Assembly (NCBI GenBank): GCA_963833505.1
Contig: CAWHYG010000015.1
Span: 248,001-312,000 of the forward strand
Reading direction: 5' to 3'
Length of the DNA: 64,000 bases
Source: CAWHYG01 sp963833505
Lineage (GTDB): Bacteria > Eisenbacteria > RBG-16-71-46 > CAIMUX01
Part shown: positions 51,212 through 60,559 of the stretch, in pieces
Position numbering within the stretch: position 1 is the first letter of the stretch
How the letters are laid out: every line of letters starts with the position of its first letter
Program-made: the position numbers and the translations under genes
The notes under the pieces: model-generated
What the model was told of the DNA's origin: nothing
Databases searched by the model: none
What the model saw: only the letters and a program-made list of their open reading frames with translations

Positions 51212-54200
51212 CTAGTGATACAGGCTCTTGATCCTCCCCCAGGTCTGGATCGAAACAGGAACCGGGGGCGGAGGACCTTCCATGACGTAAGCACCGAGAC
51301 CGATGGCCTGGGTCGGACCCCAGATAACGCACACGTTGTTCCAACCGGTCGGGTACCCGATCCCGGGCGCAATGTTCGTGCGCGGCATGCCACCGTAACC
51401 ATTCAGGTCGGCGCCAATGAACCAACCGGCGATCGCGCCCGGCCACTCACCCCAGTAACCGACGAAGAAGTTGCCCGGGCTCACTTCGTCCGTCGTGTTG
51501 ATGTCGGCAAGCGTGAAGCTCGGCCAGATCGCCGGCGTCGAAACGGTCATGCCGTAGTCGACGTTGATGACGCTGGTCGGGTTGGTGCCGTCGGAGTTCC
51601 AGAGGTAGGCGTCGGCCTTCTGGCCGGAGTACATGCCGGTCTCGCTCGTGATCGCCCACTGCTGACCGCAGACGAAACCAGTCGCGGTGTAGCCTTCCGC
51701 GAACGCGCCGTAGTAAGGCGCCACCTGACCGCCATACCACCAGGTGAAGCCGTTCTCATAGGAGCCGTCCGCGTTGAGCAGTAGCGTCGAGCCCGAGCAC
51801 GGGTTGGTCCGGGGCCCCGCCTTGATCTTGCCGTGTCCGACGCCCACCGAGCGGGCCGTCCGGCCGGCTTGCGACAGACCCCTGGTATAGCGTTTGGCGA
51901 TCGGGCACGGATTCGGGTCGCAGCTTGTGCCCGCGCCCATCCACTGGCCCGGGCAGTCGGCCTGCGTGGTGATCGTGCATTGGATGGTGCAGGGCCCGGT
52001 GACGCAGCAGGCACCGACCGGAGGGCACGGATTCGGGTTGCACGTCGTGTTCGCACCCATCCATTGACCCGGGCAGTTCGCCTGGGTCGTAATCGTGCAG
52101 AACCCGTTGCTGCAGCAGGCGCCCACCGGCGGCTGCGGACAGGGGTTCGGGGTGCAGACGGTGCCGGAGCCCTGCCACGTGCCTCCTTCGTGCTGGCAGG
52201 TGTACTGGTTCAATACCGTGCAGTGCCCATCCGCGAAGCAGCAGGCTCCGCCCGTCGGTTGCGAGCTGAGCACGTAGACGCTGATCCCGAGAGCCTGCGT
52301 CTGGCCCCAGACAATCGAGGGATCCGCCCACCCGGTCGGATAGCCGATCCCCGGCGCGATGTTCGTCCGCGGCTTGCCGCCGATCCCGTTCAGATCGGCT
52401 CCCACGTACCAACCGGCCGACGCGCCCGGCCACTCGCCCCAGTACCCGACGAAGAAGTCGCCGCTCACCGGCTCGTCCGAGGTGTCGATGTCGTGCAGGG
52501 TGATCGTCGGCCAGATCCCCGGAGCCGAGATCGAGATCCCCAAATCCACGCTGGTCACGCTGGTCGGATTGCACCCGTCGGAATTCCACAGATAGGCATC
52601 GAGTCTCTGACCGTTGTACATTCCGGACGCGGTCGTCAGGGCATACTGCTGGCCGCAGACGGTCCCAGTCGCGTTGTAGCCCTCGGCAAAGGCGCCGTAG
52701 TACGGAGCCGCCTCGCCGCCGTACGACCACACATACGCGCTCTCGTAGGTTCCGTCCGCGTTCATGAACAGGTTCGAGCCGGAGCAGGGGTTGTCCCGCG
52801 GACCCGCCTTGATCCTGCCGACTCCCTTCCCGACCGATCGCGCCGCCTTTCCGCCACGGGCGAGCATCCGGCCCGTGAGTCGCGCCTTCTGGTAGCAGGG
52901 ATTCGGCGAACAGGTCGAGCTCGGGCCCAACCAGTATCCGGCGCAGTCAGCCAGCGTCGTCATGGTGCAGGCGCCACAGATGCAGCAGGCGCCGGTGGCC
53001 GGCGGGCAGGGATTCGGATTGCACACGGTGTTCGGGCCCATCCACTGGCCCTGACAGGTCGCCTCGGTGGTGATCGTGCAGGCGCCGTTGATGCAGCAGG
53101 CACCGGCCGGAGGACACGGATTCGGTGTGCACGTCGTGTTCACGCCCTGCCACGTGCCGCCGGCCTGCGTGCAGGCGGCCTGGGTCAAGAGCTGGCAGGT
53201 GCCATCCTTGAAGCAGCACGCGCCCGCCGGCTGCGTGCACGGATTCGGTGTGCAGGAAGTGTTGTCGCCCTGGTAGGTGCCGCCCTGCGATGTGCAGTTG
53301 GCCTTCGTCAGGACCTGGCAGGTGCCGTCCTTGAAGCAGCAGGCGCCGGTCGGCTGCGGACAGGGATTCGGCGTGCAGACGGTGCCGGAGCCTTGCCACG
53401 TGCCTCCTTCGTGCTGGCAGGTAGACTGGTTCAGCACCGTGCAATGTCCGTCCGCGAAACAGCAGGCTCCGCTCGTCGGTTGAGAGCCCAGCACGTAGGC
53501 GCTGACCCCGAGAGCCTGCGTCGGACCCCAGACGATCGAGGGATCCGCCCACCCGGTCGGATAGCCGATCCCCGGCGCGATGTTCGTCCGCGGCTTGCCG
53601 CCAATCCCGTTCAGGTCGGCACCCATGAACCAATCGCAAGAGGCGCCCGGCCACTCGCCCCAAACACCGACAAAGAAGTCGCCGCTGACCGGTTCGTCCG
53701 TGGTGTTGATGTCGACCAGGGAAACCGCCGGCCACGTCGCCGGCTCCGAAATCGAGATCCCCAAGTCCACGTTGATGACACTGGTCGGATTGCACCCGTC
53801 GGAGTTCCACAGGTAGGCATCGATCTTCGGCGAGGGGAAGAGGTTGGTCAGGGTTGTCAGAGCGTACTGCTGGCCGCAGACGGTCCCGACCGCGTTGTAC
53901 CCCTCGGCAAAAGCGCCGTAGTAGGGCACGGCCTGCCCCGCGTCCACCCAGGCATAGGCAGTCTCGTAGGTTCCGTCAGCGTTCATGAGGAGATCCGAGC
54001 CGGGGCAAGGATTGTCCTGGGGACCTGCCTTGATCCGCCCGTGTCCCTGGCCGACCGATCGCGCCACGGCGCCGTTGCGGGCCAGCATGCGACTCTTGAG
54101 CCGCGCCTTCTGGTAGCAGGGATTCGGCGAACAGGTCAAGCTCGGGCCTAGCCAGTATCCGGCGCAGCCAGCCAGCGTCGTCATGGTGCAGGTGCCACAG

Positions 54201-55498
54201 ATGCAGCAGGCGCCGGTGGCCGGTGGGCAGGGATTCGGATTGCACACGGTGTTCGCGCCCATCCACTGGCCTTGGCAGCTCGCCTGGGTCGTGATCGTGC
54301 AGGCGCCGTTGATGCAACAGGCGCCAACCGGCGGCTGAGGACACGGATTCGGAGTGCAGGTCGTGTTCGCGCCCTGCCAGACGCCCGTGCAGCTCTTCTG
54401 CAGGGTAACCGTGCAGGTTCCGTCAGACGCACAGCACGCGCCCGGCTGTGGACATGGGTTCGGCGAGCACGTCGTCCCCGCGCCCAGCCAGACGCCGGTG
54501 CAGGCACCCTGGAGGGTCACCGTGCAGCTTCCGTCAGACGCGCAGCACGCGCCCGGCTGCGGACACGGATTCGGAGTGCAGGTCGTCCCCGCGCCCTGCC
54601 AGGTGCCGCCGCAGGCACTCTGGAGGGTCACCGTGCAGCTTCCGTCAGACGCGCAGCACGCGCCCGGCTGCGGGCAGGGATTCGGGCTGCAGGTTGTGTT
54701 CGGCCCCATCCACTGACCCTGGCAGTTCGCCGGGATCGTGATCGTGCAGGCGCCGTTGATGCAACAGGCACCTGGCTGCGGACAAGGGTTCGGGTCGCAC
54801 GAGGTGTCGTCCCCCTGATAGGATCCGCCGTGGATGGCGCAGTCCCCCGACGTGTACGTGATGCAGGTCCCGTCCGGGAAGCAGCACGCGCCCGCGATTA
54901 CGGGACAGGGATCGCTTCCGCCGGTGCCGAATCCCATCGTGCCGTACGCGTAGATGGCGTCGACCTTCGGCGGAATGGAGTCGTCGGTAAACGCTCCCCC
55001 AAGCAACGAGTTCGGCCCGAGCGTGAAGGTGCCGGAACCTCCCGTGACGTACCCGGCGAACCAATAGCATTCCACCAGGATCGCGGTCTGCGCGTTGTCC
55101 CAGATCACGGAGTTGCCTGTCCCCGAGCGCGGCCAGGTGTTGTCCGGAAACTCGACATCCCCGCAGGTGCCGTACTCCTGGGCTCGAATCGTGACATTCC
55201 CGGAGTAGGTGATCCCGAAGCTCACGCCCTTGAGTCGAGGGCTGCTGCCCCCGACGAAGGCCGCGTAGACCTTCCAGACCTTGATGGCCGACGGGCCGGA
55301 CCCGTCGATCTCGCTCACGGCACTGGTGCAGGATGACAAGGGGGAAATCCCGCAATAGTCGCCCGTATCCGAGGTGTAGGCGAGTCCCGGATAGTGAACG
55401 ATCAGCGTTCCCCCGGCGTTGGGTCCGGCCATCGCGACCGCGGCCAAGACAACCAGCCCAGCAAGCGGCATCCAGAGAACACTTGCCCAAGACCTCAT
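51212..55498 (-). CDS. Giant secreted GACC-module protein, paralog 3 (fifteen modules, three C-terminal domains)
   Basis: A 1428-residue exported protein built by internal duplication. After the signal peptide and N-terminal domain come seven GACC modules and a first C-terminal-type domain (LLMNADGTYETAYAWVDAGQ), then five modules and a second such domain (LFMNADGTYESAYVWSYGGE). Three more modules and the third domain (LLLNADGSYENGFTWWYGGQ) complete it, ending in SIQTWGRIKSLYH. Only the last domain keeps the W-G-x-x-K-S-L-Y tail; the first two run into LGSQPTSGACC or LSSQPTGGACC instead. One module (GACCVTGPCTIQCTITTQAD) has a small extra insertion. The ATG at 55498 lies in the same context as paralog 2. 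The frame is intact over 4.3 kb despite extreme repetitiveness, which argues for selection. Confidence 0.78.
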   Translation of the reverse strand: MRSWASVLWMPLAGLVVLAAVAMAGPNAGGTLIVHYPGLAYTSDTGDYCGISPLSSCTSAVSEIDGSGPSAIKVWKVYAAFVGGSSPRLKGVSFGITYSGNVTIRAQEYGTCGDVEFPDNTWPRSGTGNSVIWDNAQTAILVECYWFAGYVTGGSGTFTLGPNSLLGGAFTDDSIPPKVDAIYAYGTMGFGTGGSDPCPVIAGACCFPDGTCITYTSGDCAIHGGSYQGDDTSCDPNPCPQPGACCINGACTITIPANCQGQWMGPNTTCSPNPCPQPGACCASDGSCTVTLQSACGGTWQGAGTTCTPNPCPQPGACCASDGSCTVTLQGACTGVWLGAGTTCSPNPCPQPGACCASDGTCTVTLQKSCTGVWQGANTTCTPNPCPQPPVGACCINGACTITTQASCQGQWMGANTVCNPNPCPPATGACCICGTCTMTTLAGCAGYWLGPSLTCSPNPCYQKARLKSRMLARNGAVARSVGQGHGRIKAGPQDNPCPGSDLLMNADGTYETAYAWVDAGQAVPYYGAFAEGYNAVGTVCGQQYALTTLTNLFPSPKIDAYLWNSDGCNPTSVINVDLGISISEPATWPAVSLVDINTTDEPVSGDFFVGVWGEWPGASCDWFMGADLNGIGGKPRTNIAPGIGYPTGWADPSIVWGPTQALGVSAYVLGSQPTSGACCFADGHCTVLNQSTCQHEGGTWQGSGTVCTPNPCPQPTGACCFKDGTCQVLTKANCTSQGGTYQGDNTSCTPNPCTQPAGACCFKDGTCQLLTQAACTQAGGTWQGVNTTCTPNPCPPAGACCINGACTITTEATCQGQWMGPNTVCNPNPCPPATGACCICGACTMTTLADCAGYWLGPSSTCSPNPCYQKARLTGRMLARGGKAARSVGKGVGRIKAGPRDNPCSGSNLFMNADGTYESAYVWSYGGEAAPYYGAFAEGYNATGTVCGQQYALTTASGMYNGQRLDAYLWNSDGCNPTSVTSVDLGISISAPGIWPTITLHDIDTSDEPVSGDFFVGYWGEWPGASAGWYVGADLNGIGGKPRTNIAPGIGYPTGWADPSIVWGQTQALGISVYVLSSQPTGGACCFADGHCTVLNQYTCQHEGGTWQGSGTVCTPNPCPQPPVGACCSNGFCTITTQANCPGQWMGANTTCNPNPCPPVGACCVTGPCTIQCTITTQADCPGQWMGAGTSCDPNPCPIAKRYTRGLSQAGRTARSVGVGHGKIKAGPRTNPCSGSTLLLNADGSYENGFTWWYGGQVAPYYGAFAEGYTATGFVCGQQWAITSETGMYSGQKADAYLWNSDGTNPTSVINVDYGMTVSTPAIWPSFTLADINTTDEVSPGNFFVGYWGEWPGAIAGWFIGADLNGYGGMPRTNIAPGIGYPTGWNNVCVIWGPTQAIGLGAYVMEGPPPPVPVSIQTWGRIKSLYH
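52140..54110. repeat. Internal direct duplication in paralog 3, period about 1220 bp
   Basis: Blocks around 52151-52277 and 53371-53497 are nearly the same, as are those around 52330-52480 and 53550-53700, all with an offset of 1220 bases. The unit contains one C-terminal-type domain and the modules that follow. Copy divergence is modest (scattered substitutions, mostly silent). Confidence 0.7.
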
Positions 55499-56191
55499 TT
55501 CGCACGCTCCTCTCCGCGGTCCCGGCCAATAGTCGGAGCCCCACGTCAGGCGGTCGCCGCCGGGCGTTCGGATTGATCGCTTATGAAGGAAACTCGGCCA
55601 ATTTCCCGGCCAGATTGAGCTGGTGATAGGGGTAGCCGTTGACCCAGGAAAACAAGGGAGCGATGCCGCGGTGGTCGGAGGACCGTCCGCTCCATCTCAA
55701 ACGCTCCTTTCTTCGATCCCGGCACACGGCCGGAACGCAAGACCGGCACGAGATCAGACCCGGCGGTCAAGGCCCCCAGGACTTGAAGCGAGAGAAGCGC
55801 TGCCACCGGACGGTACTTCCAGGCCACACGATTGTACCAATAAGTCGCGCACGGGTCAACGAGAACGCTCGTCGGTGGCGCAACTACGTTGCAGCACCGC
55901 GATTGCGGTGGAACGCAGCAGGGCCTGGACGGCAATCGGCTCCGGCCGGCGTACAAGCCATTTGCGCTGGCCGCGCCGACCAGGCACGCCGCGGGCCAGG
56001 CACACCGGATCGGACCAAGGAGCACATCAAGCGGTCGAGCAGAACCAAACGCCCCTGTGTCCGTCGGGTTTGCTCTGGCAAATCCACCGGAGTACGATCG
56101 CGGCCGGGCGAAACCGCGGGGGTCGGCGCTTCCTGCTCGGTGCCTTCGGCCGGAATCCGCGCCGGAAACGGTGAAAGGCAGAGGAGGGGAC
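55499..56191. other. Gene-poor stretch with a decayed family remnant
   Basis: Apart from the remnant at about 55600-55700, nothing coding is supported in this 690-base region. It contains the ribosome site of paralog 3 at the left and the GAGGAGGGGAC site of the lipoprotein gene at the right. Confidence 0.4.
55600..55760 (-). pseudogene. Remnant of a fourth GACC-family gene (5' end)
   Basis: On the minus strand an ATG at 55696 starts MERTVL, like MERMLG of paralog 1, with matching upstream sequence (related bases to about 55760). It then jumps directly to DHRGIAPLFSW, which corresponds to DYCGIAPLSSC about 45 residues into the paralogs. The intervening signal peptide and the rest of the gene are deleted. 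This is an eroded copy at the upstream end of the array. Confidence 0.6.
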
Positions 56192-56566
56192 ATGCGTCAC
56201 CTGCTCCTGGTTCTGGCGATCGCATGGATGTCGATCGGCTGCCACGGAACCAAGACGACTCAGCCCAGCGGAGCGATCCTGAAGCTCGAGGACACCCAGT
56301 ACGGCATGCTCCTCGGCGCGCTCAACGCCTGGGGCACAGTCCACAACGTGGGGACGGCTCCGGCCTACGACGTCTGCGTCGTCGCCCAGGCCTGCGGGCG
56401 GTGCTCTGACTCCACGGGGGTCTTCGTCGGAGATTGCGTCCAGAAGACCGATTCACTTCAGCCCTCGACTCTCGATCCGGGTCAGTCCGCCCACTGGGAG
56501 CTGCTCTGGAGGATCGGTCAGGCCGACCAATGCGGCTTCAAATCCGTCCAGGCGGTCAGTCGCTGA
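56192..56566 (+). CDS. Small lipoprotein
   Basis: A 124-residue protein with a lipoprotein signal (LLLVLAIAWMSIGC, acylated Cys near residue 17). The mature part (LNAWGTVHNVGTAPAYDVCV) resembles an FxLYD-type beta-sandwich found on many bacterial surface lipoproteins, followed by a Cys-rich middle (ACGRCSD, GDCVQK). GAGGAGGGG precedes the ATG at 56192. No functional assignment. Confidence 0.75.
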   Translation: MRHLLLVLAIAWMSIGCHGTKTTQPSGAILKLEDTQYGMLLGALNAWGTVHNVGTAPAYDVCVVAQACGRCSDSTGVFVGDCVQKTDSLQPSTLDPGQSAHWELLWRIGQADQCGFKSVQAVSR

Positions 56567-56876
56567 ACCCGCGCACCGGCGTAGTCGGGGCGACGATCCT
56601 GTGCGGTGGCGGACGACATAGTCGGGGCTGCCGGAACGAAGGCGAGCTGGACACGAGTCCACGCCGAACTCCTTGCGAGCACCTACCAGCCAACCCCGTT
56701 CCGACGACACAGAGCTGCTTGCCGGCTGTTGCACGCCTTTCGAGATTGTCTTTACGTCGCATTTACGGTGGAATCTGGCATGCTGATCCCGAGCGGCGGA
56801 TCTCGCATCGCGGGCTGAGGGACGGGATCATCGGAGAAAGGACCAGGAAGCGCGTCTCTGCGCCGCCCTGCCTCAT
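56567..56876. other. Intergenic region upstream of kdpD
   Basis: No gene supported. A weak sigma-70-like promoter is possible: TTGTCT (56746-56751), 17 bases, TGGAAT (56769-56774), each matching four of six positions. No obvious kdp-type regulatory repeat is seen. Confidence 0.35.
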
Positions 56877-59678
56877 ATGAACACAGATCCACGTGACCCG
56901 GATCGGATCCTCGCCCGCCTCCAGCGGGAAGAGCAGGAGCGCACCCGGGGCCATCTCAAGATCTTCTTCGGCGCGAACGCCGGCGTGGGGAAGACCTACG
57001 CCATGCTCGAGCAGGCCCGCGCCCGCACGGTTGAAGGGTGGGACGTCGTGGCCGGTTGGGTCGAAACCCACGGCCGCAAGGAGACGCAGGCCCTGCTCGA
57101 GGGGCTGGAACAGCTTCCGCCTCGCCGGTCGGAATATCGCGGCTCCTCCTTCAGTGAATTCGACCTCGACGCGGCTCTGCGGCGGCGCCCGCGGCTGCTC
57201 CTCCTGGATGAACTGGCCCACTCCAACGTGCCGGGATCGCGCCACGCGAAGCGGTGGGAAGACGCCGAGGAGCTGCTGCAGGCCGGGATCGACGTCTACA
57301 CCGCGGTGAACGTCCAGCACTTCGAGAGCGTGAACGACGTCGTCGCCCAGATCACCGGCATCACCGTGCGCGAAACCGTCCCCGACCGCATCCTGGACCG
57401 GGCCGACGAGATCGAGATGATCGACCTGACCCCCGACGACCTGCTCCAGCGGCTTCGGGAGGGCAAGGTCTACCTGGGAAATCAGGCCGAGCGGGCCCTC
57501 GAGGGTTTCTTCTCCAAGGGGAACCTGATCGCCCTTCGCGAGCTGGCGCTTCGTTGCGTAGCCGAGCGCGTCGACGCGCAGATGCGCACCTACAAGACCG
57601 AGGAGGGAATCGAGCGGATCTGGCCGGCGGCCGAGAGCATCCTGGTCTGCGTCAGCCCGAATCCGGCTGCTCCCTCGGTGGTGCGGGCCGCCTGCCGGAT
57701 GGCGGAGGGCCTGCGGACCCGGTGGATCGTCGCGTACGTCGAAACCCCCGGGCGTCTTCATCCCACCGAGGCGGATCGCGAACAGATCAAACGCACCCTC
57801 GAGCTGGCCGAGCAGCTCGGCGCCGAAACCGTCATCTTGAACGGCGCCAGCGTCAGCGAAGAGCTGCTCGCCTTCGCCCGCACGCGGAACGTGACGCAGA
57901 TCGTGGTCGGGAAACCGGCCCGCCCGTGGTGGCGCTATCGCCTCTTGGGATCGGTCGTGGACAACCTCATCCGCGGGAGCGAGGAGATCGCCGTCCACGT
58001 GATCCGTGGAACGCGCGAGGAATCGTCCGCTCCGCCGCGCGCGCTCCGTCCGACCAGCCCGGCCCGGTCCTACGCCTGGGGCGCGATCGCGGCCCTTCTC
58101 GCCACCGGAATCGCCTGGCTGCTCATGCGCCTGCACCTGTCTCCGTCGACCCTCATCATGGTCTATCTTCTGGGCGTCGTCCTCACGTCGTCCCGCTTCG
58201 GGCGCGGGCCGGCCATCCTCGGATCCATCCTGAGCGTGGCGGCGTTCGATTTCTTCTTCGTTCCCCCCTACCACACGTTTCGCGTCCGGGACACGGAGTA
58301 CCTGATCACGCTCGCGGTCATGCTCGTCGTCGCGCTGGTCATCAGCACGCTCGTGCTGCGGATCCGGCGGCAGGCCGAGTTCGCGCGCCTCCGGGAACGG
58401 AGGACGAACGTGCTTTACCGGATGACCGCCACTTTGAGCCGGGCCGCTTCGATCAAGGAGGCGGTCAACGCGGCGGAGCAATACGTCGCCGAAGTGCTGG
58501 ACGGCGAGGTCTGGGTTTTGCTTCCGGATGAAAACGGCCACCTGGCTCCGGGACCAGGCGTGACCTCGCTCTTCCCCTTGGGACCGAAGGAGGTCGGCGT
58601 GGCCCAGTGGGTCTTCGACCACGGAACTCCCGCCGGCCATGGGACCTCGACCCTCCCCGGCGCCCAGGCCCTCTACATTCCTTTGACGGGATCCCGCGGA
58701 TCCGTCGGCGTCGTCGGGCTCTTCCTCGCCGGAACGGACCGCTCGCTCGACCCCGACCATTTTCACCTTCTCGAAACGCTGGCCGGCCAGATCGCGTTGG
58801 CGATCGAACGGGCCCACCTGGAGGAGGAGGCGCAGGCGGCCCGGCTGCGAGCCGAGGCGGAACGGATGCGCAATGCGCTGCTCAGCTCCGTCTCGCATGA
58901 CCTCCGGACGCCGTTGACCTCGATCACCGGGGCGGCCAGCAGCCTGCTCGAGGAAGAGGGGCGCTTCGATCCGGAGACGCGGCGCGAGCTGCTTTTGTCC
59001 ATCTCCGACGAGGCCGATCGGATGAACCGTCTGGTGCAGAACCTGCTCAGCATGACGCGACTGGAGTCGGGCGCTCTCAGGCCGAACAAGCAATGGCATC
59101 CGATCGAGGAGGTCGTCGGCGCCGCCCTGACCCGCCTGGAAAAGCAGCTCACGGGCCGTCCGATCGAGATGCGGCTTCCGGAGGATCTGTCGCTGGTGCC
59201 GCTCGACGACGTTTTGATCGAGCAGGTGCTGTTCAACCTGCTGGACAATGCCTTGAAGCACACTCCCGCCGGCTCGCCGATCGGGATCTCCGCGAGCCTG
59301 GTCGACGGCGGGATCGAAGTGTCGATTGCGGATCGAGGTCCGGGCCTTCCCGCCGGGGACGAAGAGCGCGTCTTCGAGAAATTCCACCGATCGGGAGGGC
59401 GGCCGGGGCAGGGAGGCGTCGGTCTCGGCCTGACGATCTGCCGCGGGATCGTGGAATCGCACGGGGGCACCATCCGGGCCGAGAATCGGCCTGGAGGGGG
59501 CGCGGTGTTCAGTTTCATCCTGCCGATCGAGGGGCAGCCTTCAGAGTGGACCGAAGAGGCCATGGACGAGATGGAGACAGCCCCGGAAGCCCGGCCGCAG
59601 GTCCAGACGGACGGGCGATCCCACGTCGGGTTGCGGAGCCAGCCCGAGACCCCGCCGGAAGAGGAATCCCGGCCATGA
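56877..59678 (+). CDS. kdpD: KdpD-type sensor histidine kinase
   Basis: A 933-residue potassium/turgor sensor kinase with the full KdpD layout. First is the KdpD N-terminal domain with Walker A GANAGVGKT (residues 32-40) and DELAHSNVPGSRHAKRW, then a Usp-like domain (about 255-370). Four membrane helices follow (about 400-500; LLATGIAWLLMRLHLSPSTL and after), then a GAF domain, HisKA with SSVSHDLRTPLTSITG (His near 673), and the HATPase (NLLDNALKHTPAGSPI, GVGLGLTICRGIV). The ribosome site before the ATG at 56877 is poor. The stop overlaps kdpE by four bases. No kdpFABC genes are in the window, so the usual target is not adjacent. Confidence 0.95.
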   Translation: MNTDPRDPDRILARLQREEQERTRGHLKIFFGANAGVGKTYAMLEQARARTVEGWDVVAGWVETHGRKETQALLEGLEQLPPRRSEYRGSSFSEFDLDAALRRRPRLLLLDELAHSNVPGSRHAKRWEDAEELLQAGIDVYTAVNVQHFESVNDVVAQITGITVRETVPDRILDRADEIEMIDLTPDDLLQRLREGKVYLGNQAERALEGFFSKGNLIALRELALRCVAERVDAQMRTYKTEEGIERIWPAAESILVCVSPNPAAPSVVRAACRMAEGLRTRWIVAYVETPGRLHPTEADREQIKRTLELAEQLGAETVILNGASVSEELLAFARTRNVTQIVVGKPARPWWRYRLLGSVVDNLIRGSEEIAVHVIRGTREESSAPPRALRPTSPARSYAWGAIAALLATGIAWLLMRLHLSPSTLIMVYLLGVVLTSSRFGRGPAILGSILSVAAFDFFFVPPYHTFRVRDTEYLITLAVMLVVALVISTLVLRIRRQAEFARLRERRTNVLYRMTATLSRAASIKEAVNAAEQYVAEVLDGEVWVLLPDENGHLAPGPGVTSLFPLGPKEVGVAQWVFDHGTPAGHGTSTLPGAQALYIPLTGSRGSVGVVGLFLAGTDRSLDPDHFHLLETLAGQIALAIERAHLEEEAQAARLRAEAERMRNALLSSVSHDLRTPLTSITGAASSLLEEEGRFDPETRRELLLSISDEADRMNRLVQNLLSMTRLESGALRPNKQWHPIEEVVGAALTRLEKQLTGRPIEMRLPEDLSLVPLDDVLIEQVLFNLLDNALKHTPAGSPIGISASLVDGGIEVSIADRGPGLPAGDEERVFEKFHRSGGRPGQGGVGLGLTICRGIVESHGGTIRAENRPGGGAVFSFILPIEGQPSEWTEEAMDEMETAPEARPQVQTDGRSHVGLRSQPETPPEEESRP

Positions 59679-60373
59679 GCGCTCCCGGACCCTGCGTTCT
59701 CGTGATCGAGGACGAGCCGCAGATCCGCCGGTTTCTCCGCGCCACCCTGACCGCGCGCGGCTTCCGCATGTTGGAAGCGGCCACGGGCGAAGAGGGGCTC
59801 CACCTGGCGGCATCTCATCAACCCGAGCTCATCCTGCTCGATCTTGGATTGCCGGATCTGGACGGACTGGTGGTGACCGCGCGCCTCCGGGAATGGACGA
59901 AGACTCCGATCGTGGTGCTGTCCGCGCGGGGCCAGGAAAAGGACAAGATCGCCGCTCTGGACGCGGGCGCCGACGACTACGTCACCAAGCCGTTCGGCAT
60001 CGGAGAACTGAGCGCGCGCCTCCGCGTGGCGCTCCGCCATGCGGCCCGCGCGGCTTCGCCGGGCGACGAACCGGCCTTCGCGGTCGGCGAACTCAAGGTC
60101 GATCTGGCGCGGCGCCAGGTCTTCCTGGCCGGACAGGAGGTCCACCTCACGCCGATCCAGTACCGGATCCTGGCCTTGCTCGTCCGTTACGCCGGCCGCG
60201 TCGTGACGCAACGGCAACTGCTCGAGGAGATCTGGGGGCCGGAATTCGTCGGGGAAACGCACTATCTGCGCGTGTTCATGCGCCAGCTCCGGAACAAGCT
60301 CGAGGCGGTGCCAGGCCGGCCTCGCTACCTCCGAACCGAACCGGGAGTCGGCTATCGGCTCATGACGGAGTGA
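59675..60373 (+). CDS. kdpE: KdpE-type response regulator
   Basis: A 232-residue OmpR-family regulator. The receiver has VLVIEDEPQIRRFL, the phosphoacceptor Asp in LILLDLGLPDLDGL (near residue 54), and the Lys in YVTKPFGIGEL. The C-terminal winged helix has LTPIQYRILALLVRYAGRVV, LLEEIWGPEFVGETHYLRVF and the wing YLRTEPGVGYRL. It overlaps the kdpD stop (ATGA) and is its cognate partner. With no kdpFABC next to it, the DNA target is elsewhere or different. Confidence 0.95.
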   Translation: MSAPGPCVLVIEDEPQIRRFLRATLTARGFRMLEAATGEEGLHLAASHQPELILLDLGLPDLDGLVVTARLREWTKTPIVVLSARGQEKDKIAALDAGADDYVTKPFGIGELSARLRVALRHAARAASPGDEPAFAVGELKVDLARRQVFLAGQEVHLTPIQYRILALLVRYAGRVVTQRQLLEEIWGPEFVGETHYLRVFMRQLRNKLEAVPGRPRYLRTEPGVGYRLMTE

Positions 60374-60559
60374 CGCGAAGTCCCGCTATTGCCCCATAGC
60401 AACGGAGGACAACAATCCGCGGAGCCTGAGTTCCATCAGCCGGTCGGTCGAACCAGCGAACGGGACCTGCCGGACGCCAGATGCGCCGATTGCGACGATG
60501 AGGAGTTCGGACTGGATGCGAGCACGACAACGGCCCTTCTGTCACTGCCGCTACCCGTC

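Noticed and set aside
51833..54151. A 770-codon plus-strand frame opposite the giant GACC-module gene.
   Set aside because: It repeats with the same period as the modules and encodes only Arg/Ala/His-rich sequence; it is the mirror of the coding strand.
49700..54750. Regularly spaced DNA repeats resembling a CRISPR-like array.
   Set aside because: The spacing of about 110 bp is the codon-level trace of the 37-residue GACC modules in an intact reading frame; there are no unique spacers and no cas genes.
56763..59462. An uninterrupted minus-strand frame of almost 900 codons opposite kdpD.
   Set aside because: It lies entirely across a textbook KdpD gene, has no ribosome site, and its translation is the Arg/Gly/Asp-rich type expected of an antisense frame in GC-rich DNA.
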